Of a DNA stretch of 64,000 bases, positions 12,795 through 26,016 are shown in pieces. This DNA is from Diadema setosum (taxonomy: Eukaryota; Echinodermata; Echinoidea; Diadematoida; Diadematidae). Location: positions 42,656,354 through 42,720,353 of the forward strand of contig CM067063.1 of assembly GCA_033980235.1 (NCBI GenBank), in the 5' to 3' direction. Both the position numbers and the translations under genes were made by a program. A model generated the notes under the pieces. It was not told the origin of the DNA. It saw nothing but the letters and a program-made list of their open reading frames with translations, and made no database searches. Numbering within the stretch: position 1 is the stretch's first letter; each line of letters begins with the position of its first letter.

Positions 12795-13737
12795 TTGAGA
12801 TTACTGAATACAAAGTGAGAAACAAGTTTTACAGCAATGTTACATTTGATGAAAGCAAGATATTATTCATAGGGGTGAAGGTTCAGGTGTGAGTATCTTC
12901 TATAAGTCAGATCAGCAGTTGTGATCTTAACAAATTTCATTTGTAGAGGGAGACAAATTGAAGAAACTCACACCTGAATGTTATTTCACTGTGTGCATTC
13001 TAAATGCATTCTCAAGTCCTAGCAGTTTACATCTTAGTGACCTCATCAACTAATGTGTCACCCAGTCTTTCCCCCTGAGTAGACAGGTTGTGAGTAGACT
13101 CAGTGTCACATGTCATAATTATCTCTTCCACTCCATCTTTCACTTCAACACTCATCCACTTCTCAGTGCAAACAAAACATATGTGCCACATTCATGTCCA
13201 CAATGTCATAAAAAACACAAACACATGTGAAGAGTGTATGTACTGCTACATGATTGTAGCATCTGGGTGTGTGGAAATCATTATTTAAGTAATTTCACCC
13301 TTGATTAGATAAACACTCTCTAGAGGGGTGAGTTACCGTCATCCTACCAGCCGAAATTAGTTAAAAAAGGTTGTCCCTCTTGAGCCCCCCCCCCCCTTGG
13401 CACATGTGCGGAACATTTTCTTCCTCTATCCAGCAAACATGAATGTGTCATGACCAGATGTGCTGCAACCTGGTGACTTATTACCTCACCAATTTGGCTG
13501 CAATTGAGTATGGCGTATCATGCATTTCTGAGTGAAATATATAATTGGGAAGTTACAGGCAATGGCTACGACAGCAATGTCTGTGAAATGACCAGTACAG
13601 ACATCTGCTGGGAGCACATTAAAGGTATCTTGATCTGAATAATGAGTAGTAATACATACATGTAGCTGTGATATTGGTGTGGTGAAATACATAGCCAGAT
13701 GATAAGACTGGATGTGAATGAGTGAAGCTAGAGTGAT

Positions 13738-14030
13738 GATTTGGCTCAGTACAGTAGGTAGTGCGTCTACCTTCAGATCCAAAGGACCTGGGTTCGATTT
13801 CGAGTCTAGCTCAGCAATGTTGTGTGTAATCATACCGTTCCCAAAGAAGCAAAGCAAAACAAAACAAAACACTCTGCTGTATTTCTGATAGGACATAAAA
13901 TGGAGGTCCCATGCATGAGATATTCACGACTCATTCATATAAAAGAGCCAACTTAATAATTTATCGCAAAGAGCAGGGTGCTAAAACCCAGTGAAGTGGT
14001 CCACCTACTCAAGAAATATGGGTGAATGAC
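13738..14030 (+). mobile_element. tRNA-derived SINE, copy 1
   Basis: The head carries an A-box-like GGCTCAGTACAGTAGG and a B-box GGTTCGATTTC at 13791, with the spacing of a tRNA gene. The body ends with AAAGAGCAGGGTGCTAAA and GTGAAGTGGTCCACCTACT. Both head and body recur on the minus strand at 31280-31567, which makes this a dispersed RNA polymerase III-type SINE family rather than a tRNA gene. The 3' limit is approximate. Confidence 0.75.
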
Positions 14031-16826
14031 TCTGATTCCATGTAGTTGACCCTAGGTGACTAGCAATATTAGTCAGGGTATCGACCCGACACATTAAAGA
14101 AAAATACGAGTGAGGCAGGAGATAAAGAAACGATTGTACATATTTGTTTTTCTGGTCTACATTTGTTCAAATGGCATTCTAAAGAAAAAAAAAAGACAAC
14201 AACAAAAACAAAAACTATGTTCAGATACAAAGCATAAAAACCAAGCAATTTCCCCATTTCTGCCTCCAAAGGGGAAAAAGAGCAAAAAAGCATTATCTGC
14301 AATGTAATTAAATTGCACATACTGTTTGTTTTTTGTTTGTTTTTTTCAGGGGGGGGGGGCAGTTTTCCCCATTGATGATAACCAAAAAAAAAAAGAAAAA
14401 AAAGGCTTTATGAGACACTGAGCCTAGATTTAGGGTGAAATACATGAGGCCTGGTTGGAAAGACAAATCTGAAAGTTTTTATACAAAGTCAGTCGCTATG
14501 GAGATCTAAGTCTTTTCCCCAAGAACATGAAAGCCTTCTTTTCATTACCCTGGCACAGTGGGATTCTAACATCTCATTCTATGAACAGTTGGTAATGAAG
14601 GAAGCTTTTCAACACATCGCCACATTGGACACAAATTGCACTTCCTGCACCTACCAAGGTCTTTTGTCTCTTCAGCCCTGTACACTAAGACATTACGGCA
14701 TCGTGGGTGATTTCCAACTAGACATGTGATTTAGCACTGCGTGAATTCTTGAACAGCTGTCAGGCACACAAGTCCTTTGTATGAGACAATCACAAAAGCA
14801 TAATGGAAGGTAGTCATACAAGAAATGTCGCCAACATCATGTATTGAGTAATTTGATTGTATCCCAGAGTTATGGAGGAGTGAACTCTGGAGAGGATAAT
14901 ATAATGACACAGGGCTTAAAATGACCACTATCCCTAGAGGGAAAGGCAAGTCAGTGGCCACGGATTGGTGATGGACTAAAAAAACTTTTGGCACACAAAA
15001 CTTTGGATATAGCTTGCCTGGAATCCTGGAGTAGAAATTCAACTGAACTGTTATCTCAGCTTAACTGTCAACACAGTGTGGTCATATTCAAACACAGTGT
15101 GGTCATATTCAAACACACTCACACATTAAGAGCAATCTATACAGCCTTGTCACACATATGGGAGGACACTAAACTCTTGTCATCCATGATTCCACATGTA
15201 ACTCTGGAGAGATAACAAGCTTCAAAAATAAAGTCCATGTTTGGCTGGATTCCCATCTAGGAGGCTGCGTCATCCCGCTGATATTTTGGGTCTCATGAAC
15301 TATTGTTACAATTTTCATGTCAAATGCATGGGGGGGGGGGGGGGGGGGACAAACAATTGAAATGACTTTGTCATCTGAGAATGGAATGAAAGCTGGAATA
15401 AAATTATCTGATTCCTTGGATGAGAAGAAATGGCATTGTGTGTGGATGTTGTATCAGATGACTGCATTGAGGGGCAAGCAGGGTCACACTGAAGACAGGA
15501 GGTCACAACCCTAAGGTGACATTGTTTGGTGTTCATGTGTAAAGGAATTAGAGAATCACTGTTCAACTTGTTACCCTAACACTGCACTTATATGATAAAA
15601 TTTCTGATACTTTCAAAAAATTTGCAATGCTGATCAAAGCATGAATAAAAAAGAAACAGCAAGTAGCGAGATAAATCTAGCTAGTGAGTTCATGACGCCA
15701 TACACCTGTATATAAAACCTTTGTAACAAAGAAGACACTATCTGTACTTCCTTATAGTCTTATAGTCTTCCTCGGACTTCGAGAGACAACCAAGAAGAAG
15801 AAGCTGTTAGGTGGGTAGAATGGTGACAGTTGCATGATCACATCTGTGACTCTTTGAAAACATGAGAATAAGAATTGCTATTGTATAAATTTTCAATTTT
15901 TGAAGCACCTTGACAAATTTGTAAGACAGCAAACCATAAAGAATTCAGAGCTATGTAAAAGCAGGAAGGTTTTCTCTTTCTGCACCCTGTACAAATAACA
16001 GCTACTTCAAATGACCATCTCCTTCTAAATCACAAAAGCCCTTCACAGCCAACCTTTTGTTTGGAATAAACTTTTCTGATATATATATATATATTTTTTT
16101 TTTTTTCAATGAAATGAAGATTATGCAATCAATGCAATATACTTGAGCATTCTGCCCACAGTGAGAATCAATTTATTTCTTTAAAAAAAGGGTGAGAATG
16201 AAAGGGGTGGATATTAGAATGGTCAAATATTTGCTAAAAGAAAATGACAGTAATCACTTAAATTGTCAATCTTGTGGTCCTTATGTAATTGAATTGTCTA
16301 CCCATTACTTGCAAACTTGTCATACAATATCTTATTCATATGAGTAACAAACAAAAGTTTTTCGATACAATGTAGGTGTATCTCCAACACTACAGCCAGG
16401 GTTGAAGGCCCTGACAGTCCCACCTGTTACAGACTGTGTTGTCTTCTGCCATGATTCATGACACAAAATGGAAGCTGTTACAATCAAAACACCACTTGCT
16501 CCTCCTGGCATTGTCTTGCAGTTCAGACCAAACAACTGTGAGAACTGTTCTTCAGATGGAGAACTTCCTGCTGACACTACTTCACACATTTGGTTTAAGG
16601 AAACAAAGAACTTGGATTGAGCAAATAAGTGTTGAGGCCCTATAGAGCTTGAGAGTTTTGAGGTTGTGTGGGATAGATGGTGGAGTTCATTTGTCATTCT
16701 GTAAACTAAGCAAACTGTCCAATCAATGTTAAATGATCTCTCCTGACAACAAGCAATCTTCATTGATAACAATGTGTCTGCTGTAAATGGGATACTGACT
16801 GCATGAAACTACATCACTGATGCCTT

Positions 16827-17742
16827 TTAAAGGTAGGGGATACCTTTTACAGACCTCCCAAAATGCAGCAAAACATTAAATATGAACCCCAGGGGACTTG
16901 TTTAGGCCACTGCTGAGAAATTTGGAAGTCAACAGTTATCTACAATTTGAATAATGCACAAAACTCAACTACTCAGTAGTTCTGTGTGTCAGCCAGACTT
17001 AAGCCTTTTTGTAGCAGTCTTCTGTATTTTTTTTTATCTATAAACACAAATCTAAAAGTATAAGAGCTGATGTAATAACATATAGAGTGTGTAGCAAGAA
17101 TGTATATAGAAATGTTTGTAAGTTTTGATGAACTTTCTTCACAAAATATACATGATGGGCACACATGCAGTGCATGGGTCTGCAAAGGTAGCCTAGTAAT
17201 GTACTGGAATTTACGGTGAGCCCCGAAAAAAATTCAATTCAAAATCTAACGGTCAATAAAAATGTACTAAATGTTACCTTCCACTTTCAATACTTTATGG
17301 GAGTTTCTAAACTGATACTCTCTTCAACATACCACTGTATTTATACAACTCTTCATTTAAAGGCATAATTTACCATTTGCAGATGAAAGCATTAGTGCTA
17401 TAAAATAGTTCTAAAATGTGAGTTAGGGATAGAAACAACCACTGTCAAAATTTGAATCCGTATAATCGATGTTAAGTGTTGTTAAATACACAAAATGTGA
17501 ACAATAGTTATAATAAAAAATTTTCCAGACTAAACCGTATACAGTTACGGTTTATTGAGAAAAACCCTGATATCTCCTTATATTTTAGTTTTTATTGCAA
17601 ATATTTCATATGGTAGGATGTTTTATGATACAACAGACCTACACATAGGCATCAAATATGATATCTTGAAAATTTTTGAAATCACTGCTCCCAAAGGTAA
17701 ACTGGACCTTTAAGGCATGCAAATGGGATTCCCTACCTTTAA
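16827..17742. mobile_element. TTAA-bounded element, outer (Kolobok/T2-like ends)
   Basis: The 5' end is TTAAAGGTAGGGGATACC and the 3' end is the inverted GGGATTCCCTACCTTTAA, each containing a TTAA. A second TTAA-bounded element (17357-17713) lies inside. TTAAAGG ends with TTAA targets are typical of the T2/Kolobok MITEs described in Xenopus. There is no coding frame, and the inner boundary of this element is interpretive. Confidence 0.5.
17357..17713. mobile_element. TTAA-bounded element nested in 16827-17742
   Basis: The 5' end is TTAAAGGCATAATTTACCAT and the 3' end is TGGTAAACT...GGACCTTTAA read on the plus strand, so the arms are imperfect inverted copies. A small hairpin, AACCGTATACAGTTACGGTT, sits near the middle (17533-17552). 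The layout matches the other TTAAAGG elements in the window. Confidence 0.55.
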
Positions 17743-20700
17743 GCATCCTAATTATCATAAATGTAATGCAACAGAATTAATGAAAAGTGAGGTAGTACTG
17801 TATTGCAGCACAATCTTTTACTGATTTTAGAACACATGTCCTGTCCTCTGCACACAAAATAGTTGCCACCGAAAAATAAAAGGGGCAGCAAACTGCTGCT
17901 TGCTAGGTTTATAGTGATTGAGGAATGATGAATACATGTACTTATAAACAGAAGTGCTACCTTTTGCCAAAGCAATTTATCAACACCTGCGATAGAGCGC
18001 ATAACTTCTCGGTGGCACACATGAGTACAAAGGAGAGATTCTGGTTTTTTCTCCTTCTCTTAACACCTCCATATTTGTACCAATGTGCACATAGCTAACT
18101 TCAAACCGGCTTACCCTTGAAGTTTTTTTTTTTTTTTTAATACATACATTTGTTTCAGACCACCACTAATCTATTGAGTAACTGTCCTATCCAAATTGTA
18201 TGTTTCTGAGTCTTGAGACAACTGCCTCTGGAAAAGGTGTCTGTACTATTTCTTTTGTCTAACCTCTGATTCACAAGAATAAACCACTGCAAACTACATC
18301 TATTATGACAAGGCCTTATGTTATTCCTTCTACATAGTACATAAAACCTTGTTATCATCACATCCTTACAACCTTGGTTCTTATTGGTAACACCTTCTTC
18401 CCCTCAGCTTTTTGTTTTGGTAGTAATGTGAATACACCGTTTTCTTACCACGGTTATATTCTTTTCCCTCCTGTCCTGCTGCTGTACCCAGAGTGCATAC
18501 TTTGGACAGTGAATGACAGGAAATATTTGTTCAAGAACTACAAATAAACCTTGACTGATATCACAGGAAATATGGCATTACAAAAAAAAAAAAAAGTAAC
18601 TATCAGCTCTTTATTGGCTAGCTTTGGCTTGAGGCTCTAGCAGTGTGAGCTAGGATATCAATGCCTTTGCTCCAATACACCTTTTGACTGAACCTGGTGT
18701 ACTCCAGGGTGAATATTGAAGACATACTATAGAGACAGATGAGTGATAGCAAGCATGAAGGAAGATAACAAGTAAACATACATTTAAAAGATTCTGAACA
18801 CATATTTCTGAATGATGGTGAGTTAAAAGAATGTTTTGCTTGGTGCCATTGGTTGTTTCATATATATAACGGGAAAAAAAAGTAGTTATCACCTATGAAG
18901 TACATGTATGTACTCTTTTTGTGAATGGAAATGATCTTGTCACATTCATAGGAAAATCAGCAGGAAATGAGAGCAATTTGATGATGATTGCAACCTCCTG
19001 TGAACCCCACCCAAATATTGCCTATTTAGAGAGAGAGTCTAATGATAAGGATTTAATGAGAGATTTGGTCTGTTTCTAATTTCTCTCACTCTACTCAGAG
19101 AAACGGGGGAATCAGCCGCTCATTTTACTGGAGTAACATGAATGTTCTTCTCTCACTACCATATGTGGCTGGATTTCATGACTCTATTACCGGAGGAGAA
19201 GAAAATAAGGAAAAGCCTTGAGTATTAAGCAGATTCGTGGGAGGTTAATCTGGTTAATCGCTAATGAAGTAGCCAGGAAATTTGTCACTCAATTGCTTAT
19301 GACATGTCAACTAAATCTTGCCCCCCCCCCATGAAGTCTTTTTCTTTTCTGTCTCTTTGTATCTATATCTGCCTCCCATAATATTTATCTACCAATCTGT
19401 ACATCAATCTATTTTTCCATATCAGACAAAAACAGACCTGTACAATACTTACACAAAGTATACAAGAAGTGCAGAACATAAATTGTAGTTTTCTCCTTTG
19501 TTCATCACCGAGCCACACATATCAATCACTTACATCTCTGCATTCTGACAAACCTATTGGTCATATCTCTGGTTTTGAAAATTTGTATTGCTTTTTTTTT
19601 TTTTTTTTGCTTGCTTGCTTGCTCCTTTGTTTGTTCACTTGTCTTCTTGTTCTTACTGATAGATGATATATGAAGCTTAACACCATAGCTCTCCTGTAAC
19701 TTTGCTATAAACCATCTTGACCTTGGAGTTTTCAAACATGAATCAGGCATTACTTATAACATCACCAAAATAGATTTTCTCTTTTTTCTTTTTTTTTTGT
19801 TCAATTTCTTACATAATTTGCTTTAAAAAAAAACTACAAGATGGCTAGCATTTTAAATAATATCATATAAGAGGTCCCTAACAATGGGGAAGATAATTTG
19901 ATATAATTCAGTGCATAAATTGTGATTTTGGCCACATAAGGATATAATTTCAAGTAAACTCACACAATGATCCACACAAGGTACTCCAAGCCCTTAAAAG
20001 AAATCATGCTAAAACTGTACTTCACTAACATGTAGACTGTTTTGTAATGATGGAACAATAACAAGAAGATGATATGAGATGAGGCAGACTGACAAGATTA
20101 ATGTTGATCATCACTTTTTTCCCAAAAGAGGTTAATTGGCATCTTTATGACTAAATGATGTCTTTGTCTATCAGGATAGGACAGAATACACCTCATTACA
20201 GCAGAAACCAGGATGCAGCTGTGAAACTCTATGAAAAGAGTGTTGGGCTGAAGAGAAACAAGGCTGATGGGACACAAGGCCAGTAACAAGGAGTTCAGAA
20301 GACAGGAGATTTGCTCTGCCTTCCTAGTCTGGAGTCAACCTCCAGACCGTCATGTTGCCATGGCTACAGGGAAGCAGTTTCCTCTCAGCTCCATCTCTGA
20401 AGGCTTGAATCCCCATCCCCACCCCCTCTCGAACCCCTCCCTCCTTCCAGGAAGAGCTCCCCCAGGATTTCAAGGACTAGAGTCAGGAAGAAGGGGCTCA
20501 TATTAAACATGGGGAAAGTCTTGACCTTATATCCCATACCATCACCCCAGACCACACCCAACCCTACACCAAGCATTCACTAGTGAAAGGCCACACAACG
20601 TTCAGATCAACATCAATCAGTCAAGAAGACATGTAAAAATAAACATACAGAATGCTACAAGTTTCACATACACCTGAAAGATACAAAATGTAAAGAAATT

Positions 20701-21251
20701 CTTAAATTTAAAATGTGTGTAAAAAAAGAATGGTATCACCTATTAAAAACCAAAATAAGATGGGGTGACAATGTTATTACCCACCAAGTTTCTCATTAAC
20801 TTGCACTCAAGATTTTCGTTTGTAGCTCCATGGTTGTAGCCAATAGAATTCAATTTCAAATAGACACTAACCTGTCATCACTGTGAAAAAACAACTGAAA
20901 TGAATCTTTCAAAATGTGACAAATGTAACCTCAATGGCAATCAATTTCATTTTCAAAATGCCCATTGAGATGAATTTGTTCATTGAGCAAATAGTTCACT
21001 TATTCTTTGTGGTGATTTTCTCCCAGCTTTGAATATTGTAACTGATACTTATGGGCTCTTGTAATCAGCCCTCCACCATTTGATTGGACGTTGGTATCAT
21101 GTTTAAGAATTTGGTTGATACGAAATTTAGGCTTCGATTAAGGAAGATTTAGTGCATTACATATTGTGTATGGGTAGAACCTAGAGTGTATAGCTTATTT
21201 TTCGGAAGATTCAAAGTTTATATAACCAGGTTCGAAATCTGGTGAATGTGG

Positions 21252-21353
21252 GGTTTGTTTGTTTGTTTGTTTGTTTGTTTGGTTGTTGTTGTTGTTGTTG
21301 TTGCTTTTGCTTTTGTTTTTGTTTTGTTTTGTTTTTTTTTTGGGGGGGGGGGT
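21252..21353. repeat. (GTTT)n/(GTT)n tract ending in poly-G
   Basis: Seven or so GTTT units pass into GTT units, then T-rich sequence and finally a run of about ten G. This is simple-sequence DNA. Confidence 0.95.
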
Positions 21354-22520
21354 GTTTCATCATCTATTAAAATAACATGGCCAATCCCCCCAAATCATGG
21401 ACGATGTACTGGATCACCTTATTTGCCGTGCAGTCTTGACAAATTCCTAAGTCCAATTTTGCTTGTTTTTGTAAAAGCCTTAGTGATGCAGTGACATCAA
21501 TGCCATCTGTTTTGCAAAGCAGTTGCAACAAAATTTCCCATTCACATTAAATATGTGAGACTTCAATTTCACTTTTTCTTTTGTTTGCTTTTACACCTCT
21601 TTCTACAACTTAAACCATAATATCAATTTCTACCAATTCTCATCATAACTACTGTGTATATTTTGTATGTATATTCTTTTATTTGTTTATAACTGACAAA
21701 GTACAAGAATTTGCGGTACTATCTTTTATGTGACATTATATGAGAAGTATGAAATACCTGAAAATTGAAACAGAAACTGAAACTGATTTTGATTTGAATG
21801 AGACTTCTGCCTACTTTACACATGTTACTAAAGTCCACTAGAAGTGTATTGTTGTTTCCCTATAGCCTCCGTGGGTGTAACTACCAAAAAGTAGAATGGA
21901 TGAAAGTCATTCTGAAAGTGACAATGTTGAGTGCACATCTTTTAAACTGTTTAGCAGTTTGGCAGCACACACTTGGGTATAGCACAGAATGAACTGGGGG
22001 AGATTCAAACCTTAGAATAGAAATGAAAAGAGTCAGGACTCTGAGATGTCTGTAGCCATGCTTTCTACAACAGTTTTTAATCAAATTAATCATGCACGGC
22101 TATAATTTGAAGATTTGAGGATCCATAAGAAGGTAATACAATTAACTTGAGATCTGTGTAAAACTAAAATCCCAGTTGGAGAATTCTGTGTGGACAAGAG
22201 AACCCATTGTGTTGCAGCAGACAAAGCAAACTGCTGTGACAATTAGGAAAAATAGGACAGGATATTGATCTGGCTGGATACAAGCCTATATACATCACAC
22301 ATTTGCATCAATTGGAAGTCATCCATATCCTAACATTTTCCGCTTTTTTATCTGATTATACAGCAGTTCAATTTTTTCTTTAGAGTCAGTTTACATCACA
22401 AATATATTGAAGTCAGCATTCCCGTGAATGTTAATGTAAATTTAGTTTGGTATATTAATTCATAGAGCACTGAAGTACATCTGTACGCTTCAAAGCATGG
22501 AGATTTTACTTTCAGTATAC

Positions 22521-22885
22521 TTAAAGGGGAAGGCTAGTAACTGATCAGTGGGAATCATTGGAAATGCTGGGAGATGATTGTTCCAATCCTTATGGGATTC
22601 ATTCAAGAGTTCATTGTATATCTATTGTTGTGTGAAAATAATTTGCTTCAGAATGGTCTCATATTCAAGTAATGTGCAGTTTAATGTTTCCAGGTTAGCG
22701 TCCCTGGTCAGTGATGGAGCATTAATCTGCACATTACTTGAATATGAGACCGTTCTGAAGCAAATCATTTTCACACAACAATAGATATACAATGAACTCT
22801 TGAATGAATCCCATAAGGATTGGAACAATCATCTCCCAGCATTTCCACTGATTCCCACTGATCAGTTACTAGCCTTCCCCTTTAA
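22521..22885. mobile_element. TTAA-bounded long palindrome (Kolobok/T2-like MITE), copy 1
   Basis: The element starts TTAAAGGGGAAGGCTAGTAA and ends with its reverse complement. Arms of about 155 bases (22521-22680 and 22732-22885) are almost perfect inverted copies around a 50-base loop, so both strands show the same chance reading frame. Copy 2 at 43120-43484 differs at six positions by my count (about 98% identity). TTAA flanks and TTAAAGGGG ends fit the Kolobok/T2 MITE group. It shares its right-hand TTAA with the element at 22882. Confidence 0.9.
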
Positions 22886-23477
22886 AGGGAAAATCCGGTC
22901 CAGATAAAAGTTAGTCTGATAAGGAAGAGTAAAATATTATCAGTTCAACAGTTAAATTTTGATCGAAATTGGGTGAGAAATAAAGAAGTTATAAAATTTT
23001 GAAATTTCACTAACTTCTGCAAAACAGTTCTTGTACAGCAGATATGAATATGCAAATGAGTGAGCTGACGATGTCATAACCTCACAATTTTCCATTGATA
23101 GTGTACAAAAAAAAAATGACGAGAATTAAATGCTTCTATCATCAAAGTCTGAAATATGATGTTATTCCTGGTTGAATAACTTCAGAATAGTGATCAGTTA
23201 GATGGATATCAGGATTTGAGCTTTGGGCATAGGAAATTTCTAAATTTTATGTACAAACTATATGGCAAGTTGTGAGGGGATGGCATGCTCACTTTGCCAT
23301 TTTGCATATTTATATTGACCATTCAAGAGCTGTTTCCTGAAAAATTAGGGAAACTTCGAAATGTCACAACTTCCTTATTTTTCACACGATTTCAATAAAA
23401 ATTTTACCACTGAAACTCTTGATATTTTACTCATTCTTATCAGACTAACTTATATTTGGACTGGATTTCCCCTTTAA
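22882..23477. mobile_element. TTAA-bounded element abutting 22521-22885
   Basis: The 5' end TTAAAGGGAAAATCCGGTCC and the 3' end, inverted TTAAAGGGGAAATCCAGTCC, are followed on both arms by AGTTAGTCTGATAAG and GAGTAAAATAT. Similarity between the arms can be followed, with mismatches, for about 130 bases. It is non-coding and has the same TTAAAGGG(G/A) end type as its neighbour, whose TTAA it shares. Confidence 0.8.
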
Positions 23478-23540
23478 TTCCTCTTCTGAATTTTGGCCCT
23501 ATGCCATAATGGGTATCGTTTCATATCAAGAAGGGATTTG

Positions 23541-23600
23541 AACCTATAGCCATCATTTCATGAGTCACAAGCCACTGGGCCTCTGAGTTCAGACAGTATT
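23541..23600 (-). repeat. Possible decayed tRNA-like SINE head
   Basis: On the minus strand, GGTTCAAATCCC matches a B-box and is preceded at a tRNA-like distance by GCCCAGTGGCTTGTGACTCA, a weak A-box region. No matching body was found, so this is tentative. Confidence 0.3.
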
Positions 23601-24380
23601 TAACCTACACCTGTGTGTGAGTTCAAATGTTGTCGGTGGCCTAGATGAGGAAAAATGATACAAACTGGGTTAGTAGCCCAGAAATTTAGAATCCAATTTC
23701 CAACATACAATCCACACGGCTTTGGATCCCATAGACATAGAGGAAACAGGGCTCATCAACTGAATTAAGCACTGCAACGGCCCACATGAAGCTAAAATAT
23801 CCCTCGTTTCATATCAAGCACTCCCTGTGCGATCTCCTCTAGTTATCGTGTGTGGTTTGATTTGTGCAAATCTTATTAGAGTGGAGGGGCCACTTCTCAT
23901 AGAATATCAACTCTGCCAAAACTGAGAACAGCTGTGAAGTTTAGCACAACCTAGGAAATTTTCTTCTCATGGTAATGAAACAGCAGTGTCTCTATTAATT
24001 CTAATGCCTAATCTTTACTCACTGAACTAGATCTACATATGACTAACACTTCCAACAGAGAATCTAGAACTAATGTTTCTGGACATTACTGCTACAGTGT
24101 TGTATATCAACATCCCTTCATTCTCCTTGCTTCAAACACAGGTATACACACTTGCTTTATAATCAGTACATCTCTATGAAGACATTACATCTCTTGTATG
24201 GATGTTACTGAATTCTATGCAAAGGGAGCCACAGTGGTAAATATCTTGATATCTACAGTACTATATTTCAGATTCTTGCACAGCAGACTCTACAATACTT
24301 AAGATTTGTATTAAAACTTTGCAATTTCATCAGGCTTTAGACTACAATTGGGTCATTTTTTTAAATGTTATTTTTCTCAT

Positions 24381-24406
24381 AATTCAATTCAATTCAATTC
24401 AATTCA
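24381..24406. repeat. (AATTC)n pentamer repeat
   Basis: Five tandem AATTC units followed by AAAGTTTATTTCATTTTC. Such a tail could be the end of an old retroelement, but no body is recognised. Confidence 0.9.
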
Positions 24407-25985
24407 AAGTTTATTTCATTTTCTGACAAAACATAAGTTACACTTTTTTGACAACAGAGAATAAGGTAAACAGAACATTATGACATCCAAAGGGGAATAT
24501 ATCCTGTGATCTTGCTTTAAAAGCTTTCACACGTTTTCATCTAGACTCCAAATAGGCACTGAGAGGAAATCTTCCCAGCATTCCAACGGAAGGATCGTCT
24601 TCATCCACCCACCACACATGACAGGTTGTGAAATGTTGCTAGTAGTGAAGGGGATGTCATCTTCCCTACATCCACACACTGCAAACAGCCTGTATCCTCA
24701 CATGTCAGCTCATAACGAACAGTTGGTCACATGACAAAACCACTCCTAGTCTTGTCAGAAGGAAATTCTTTAGCATAATGACATGCTTCATTCAGATTAC
24801 TGAGCATGTCTCCAAATGCATCAAATTTGGGCAATAAATTCCAATTCAACTCAACTCAGTACAAAAAGCAAAACAAAACAGTTTCCCCACTCCCCCCCCC
24901 CCCCAAAAAAAAAAAAACCCTGATAAAACAATAAACTGATGCATTTTCTGGCAAAGAAATCTCTAAACATATTACAGCTAAAAAATTATAATTTATACAC
25001 TATAGCAATGTTACTGATTTGCACTAAAAAATGTATATCAAAATGAGGAAATGATTAAACTTCAAACCCTAAAAAAAGTGTATTAGTTATTTAGTTATAA
25101 AGTAGATGGGGAAAGCTACCAAATGTTCATGACTAAAGAAGGGAGGAACACAGCAAATGTTAGCTGTCATTTGACAGGAAAATGTCATGTGATGGAGTAA
25201 AATGTACAACGTAACACAAATAGATTCATGGAATGATCAGACTGATACTACTGAATAGTAAAGAATCTTTCCCAGTCTTAAATTTGCCAAAGCACTAGTG
25301 CCATAATCAACGTCTACTCATTCCTTACTTTTCCTTTTAGCGGCTTATTCAAAGGGGGAAAAAAAGACACTACCCATACATCTACGAGGAGGCAAACTGC
25401 CTACAAACCTTTTCTGGATTCCTCACTCTAGTGATTCTCTGTCATCCCATTCCTCTGATGGTAATAATTTCGAAAATTAAATTCCAGCACCGTTATAGCG
25501 CAATATTGAATTCTTGGTGTAACTGTTAAAACTTCTGTCTAAGAAGTGATGTCTGAATGCTACGGCATGGGAGGCTGATGACAAAATTAGGGCTAATCAA
25601 TTCTAATAAATGAATTAGAACCGCATGGTGATGCAATCACCAAGGAGCATGCACAAGATGGTAGGCAGCTCCGGTAATCATCGTATGGGGTGGGAAATAC
25701 ATCATGAAGAAGAGCCATGGTACTGTATTTCCATGACATGAAGGCTTTCTCTAGGAATTATATTGTAAGTCTCATTGAGGGAACTTTTCTTGACCTAAAA
25801 TAAGTTCTGATGAATTAACAGTTGCCTGCCTAAACCTCTGTAACTGTCATCATATTTATCTCAATGTTTTTTCAGTAAAAGTAGGGCTCACGACTTAAAC
25901 AAACATGATGCTTAATTGACTAAGGAAGGAGTCTTCTACATAAGAGCTCGGTGGCTACTGCTACAATCTTGCAACTTTGTTAGCA

Positions 25986-26016
25986 CAGGGAGGTGAAAGT
26001 GACTTTCACCTCCCTG
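25986..26016. repeat. Perfect 15-bp-arm palindrome
   Basis: CAGGGAGGTGAAAGT, one central G, then the exact inverted copy. A shorter version of the same palindrome (CAGGGAGGT, G, ACCTCCCTG) is at 56646-56664, with CAGG followed by GGTT on the right flank in both cases. Confidence 0.9.

Noticed and set aside
13738..13810. Functional tRNA gene
   Set aside because: The A- and B-boxes are present, but the acceptor stem does not pair and a second copy with the same body exists at 31280-31567, so it is a SINE.
16332..16772. 146-codon minus-strand open frame
   Set aside because: No recognisable domain and no convincing splice sites. The length is within chance for six frames.
20385..20576. Gly-rich minus-strand frame in a GC-richer patch
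   Set aside because: No splice sites with compatible phase and no domain. The Gly-rich sequence comes from a C-rich tract.
22578..22828. Matching 68-residue frames on both strands (also at 43177-43427)
   Set aside because: They arise because the element is a palindrome, so each strand reads the same arm. There is no independent coding evidence.
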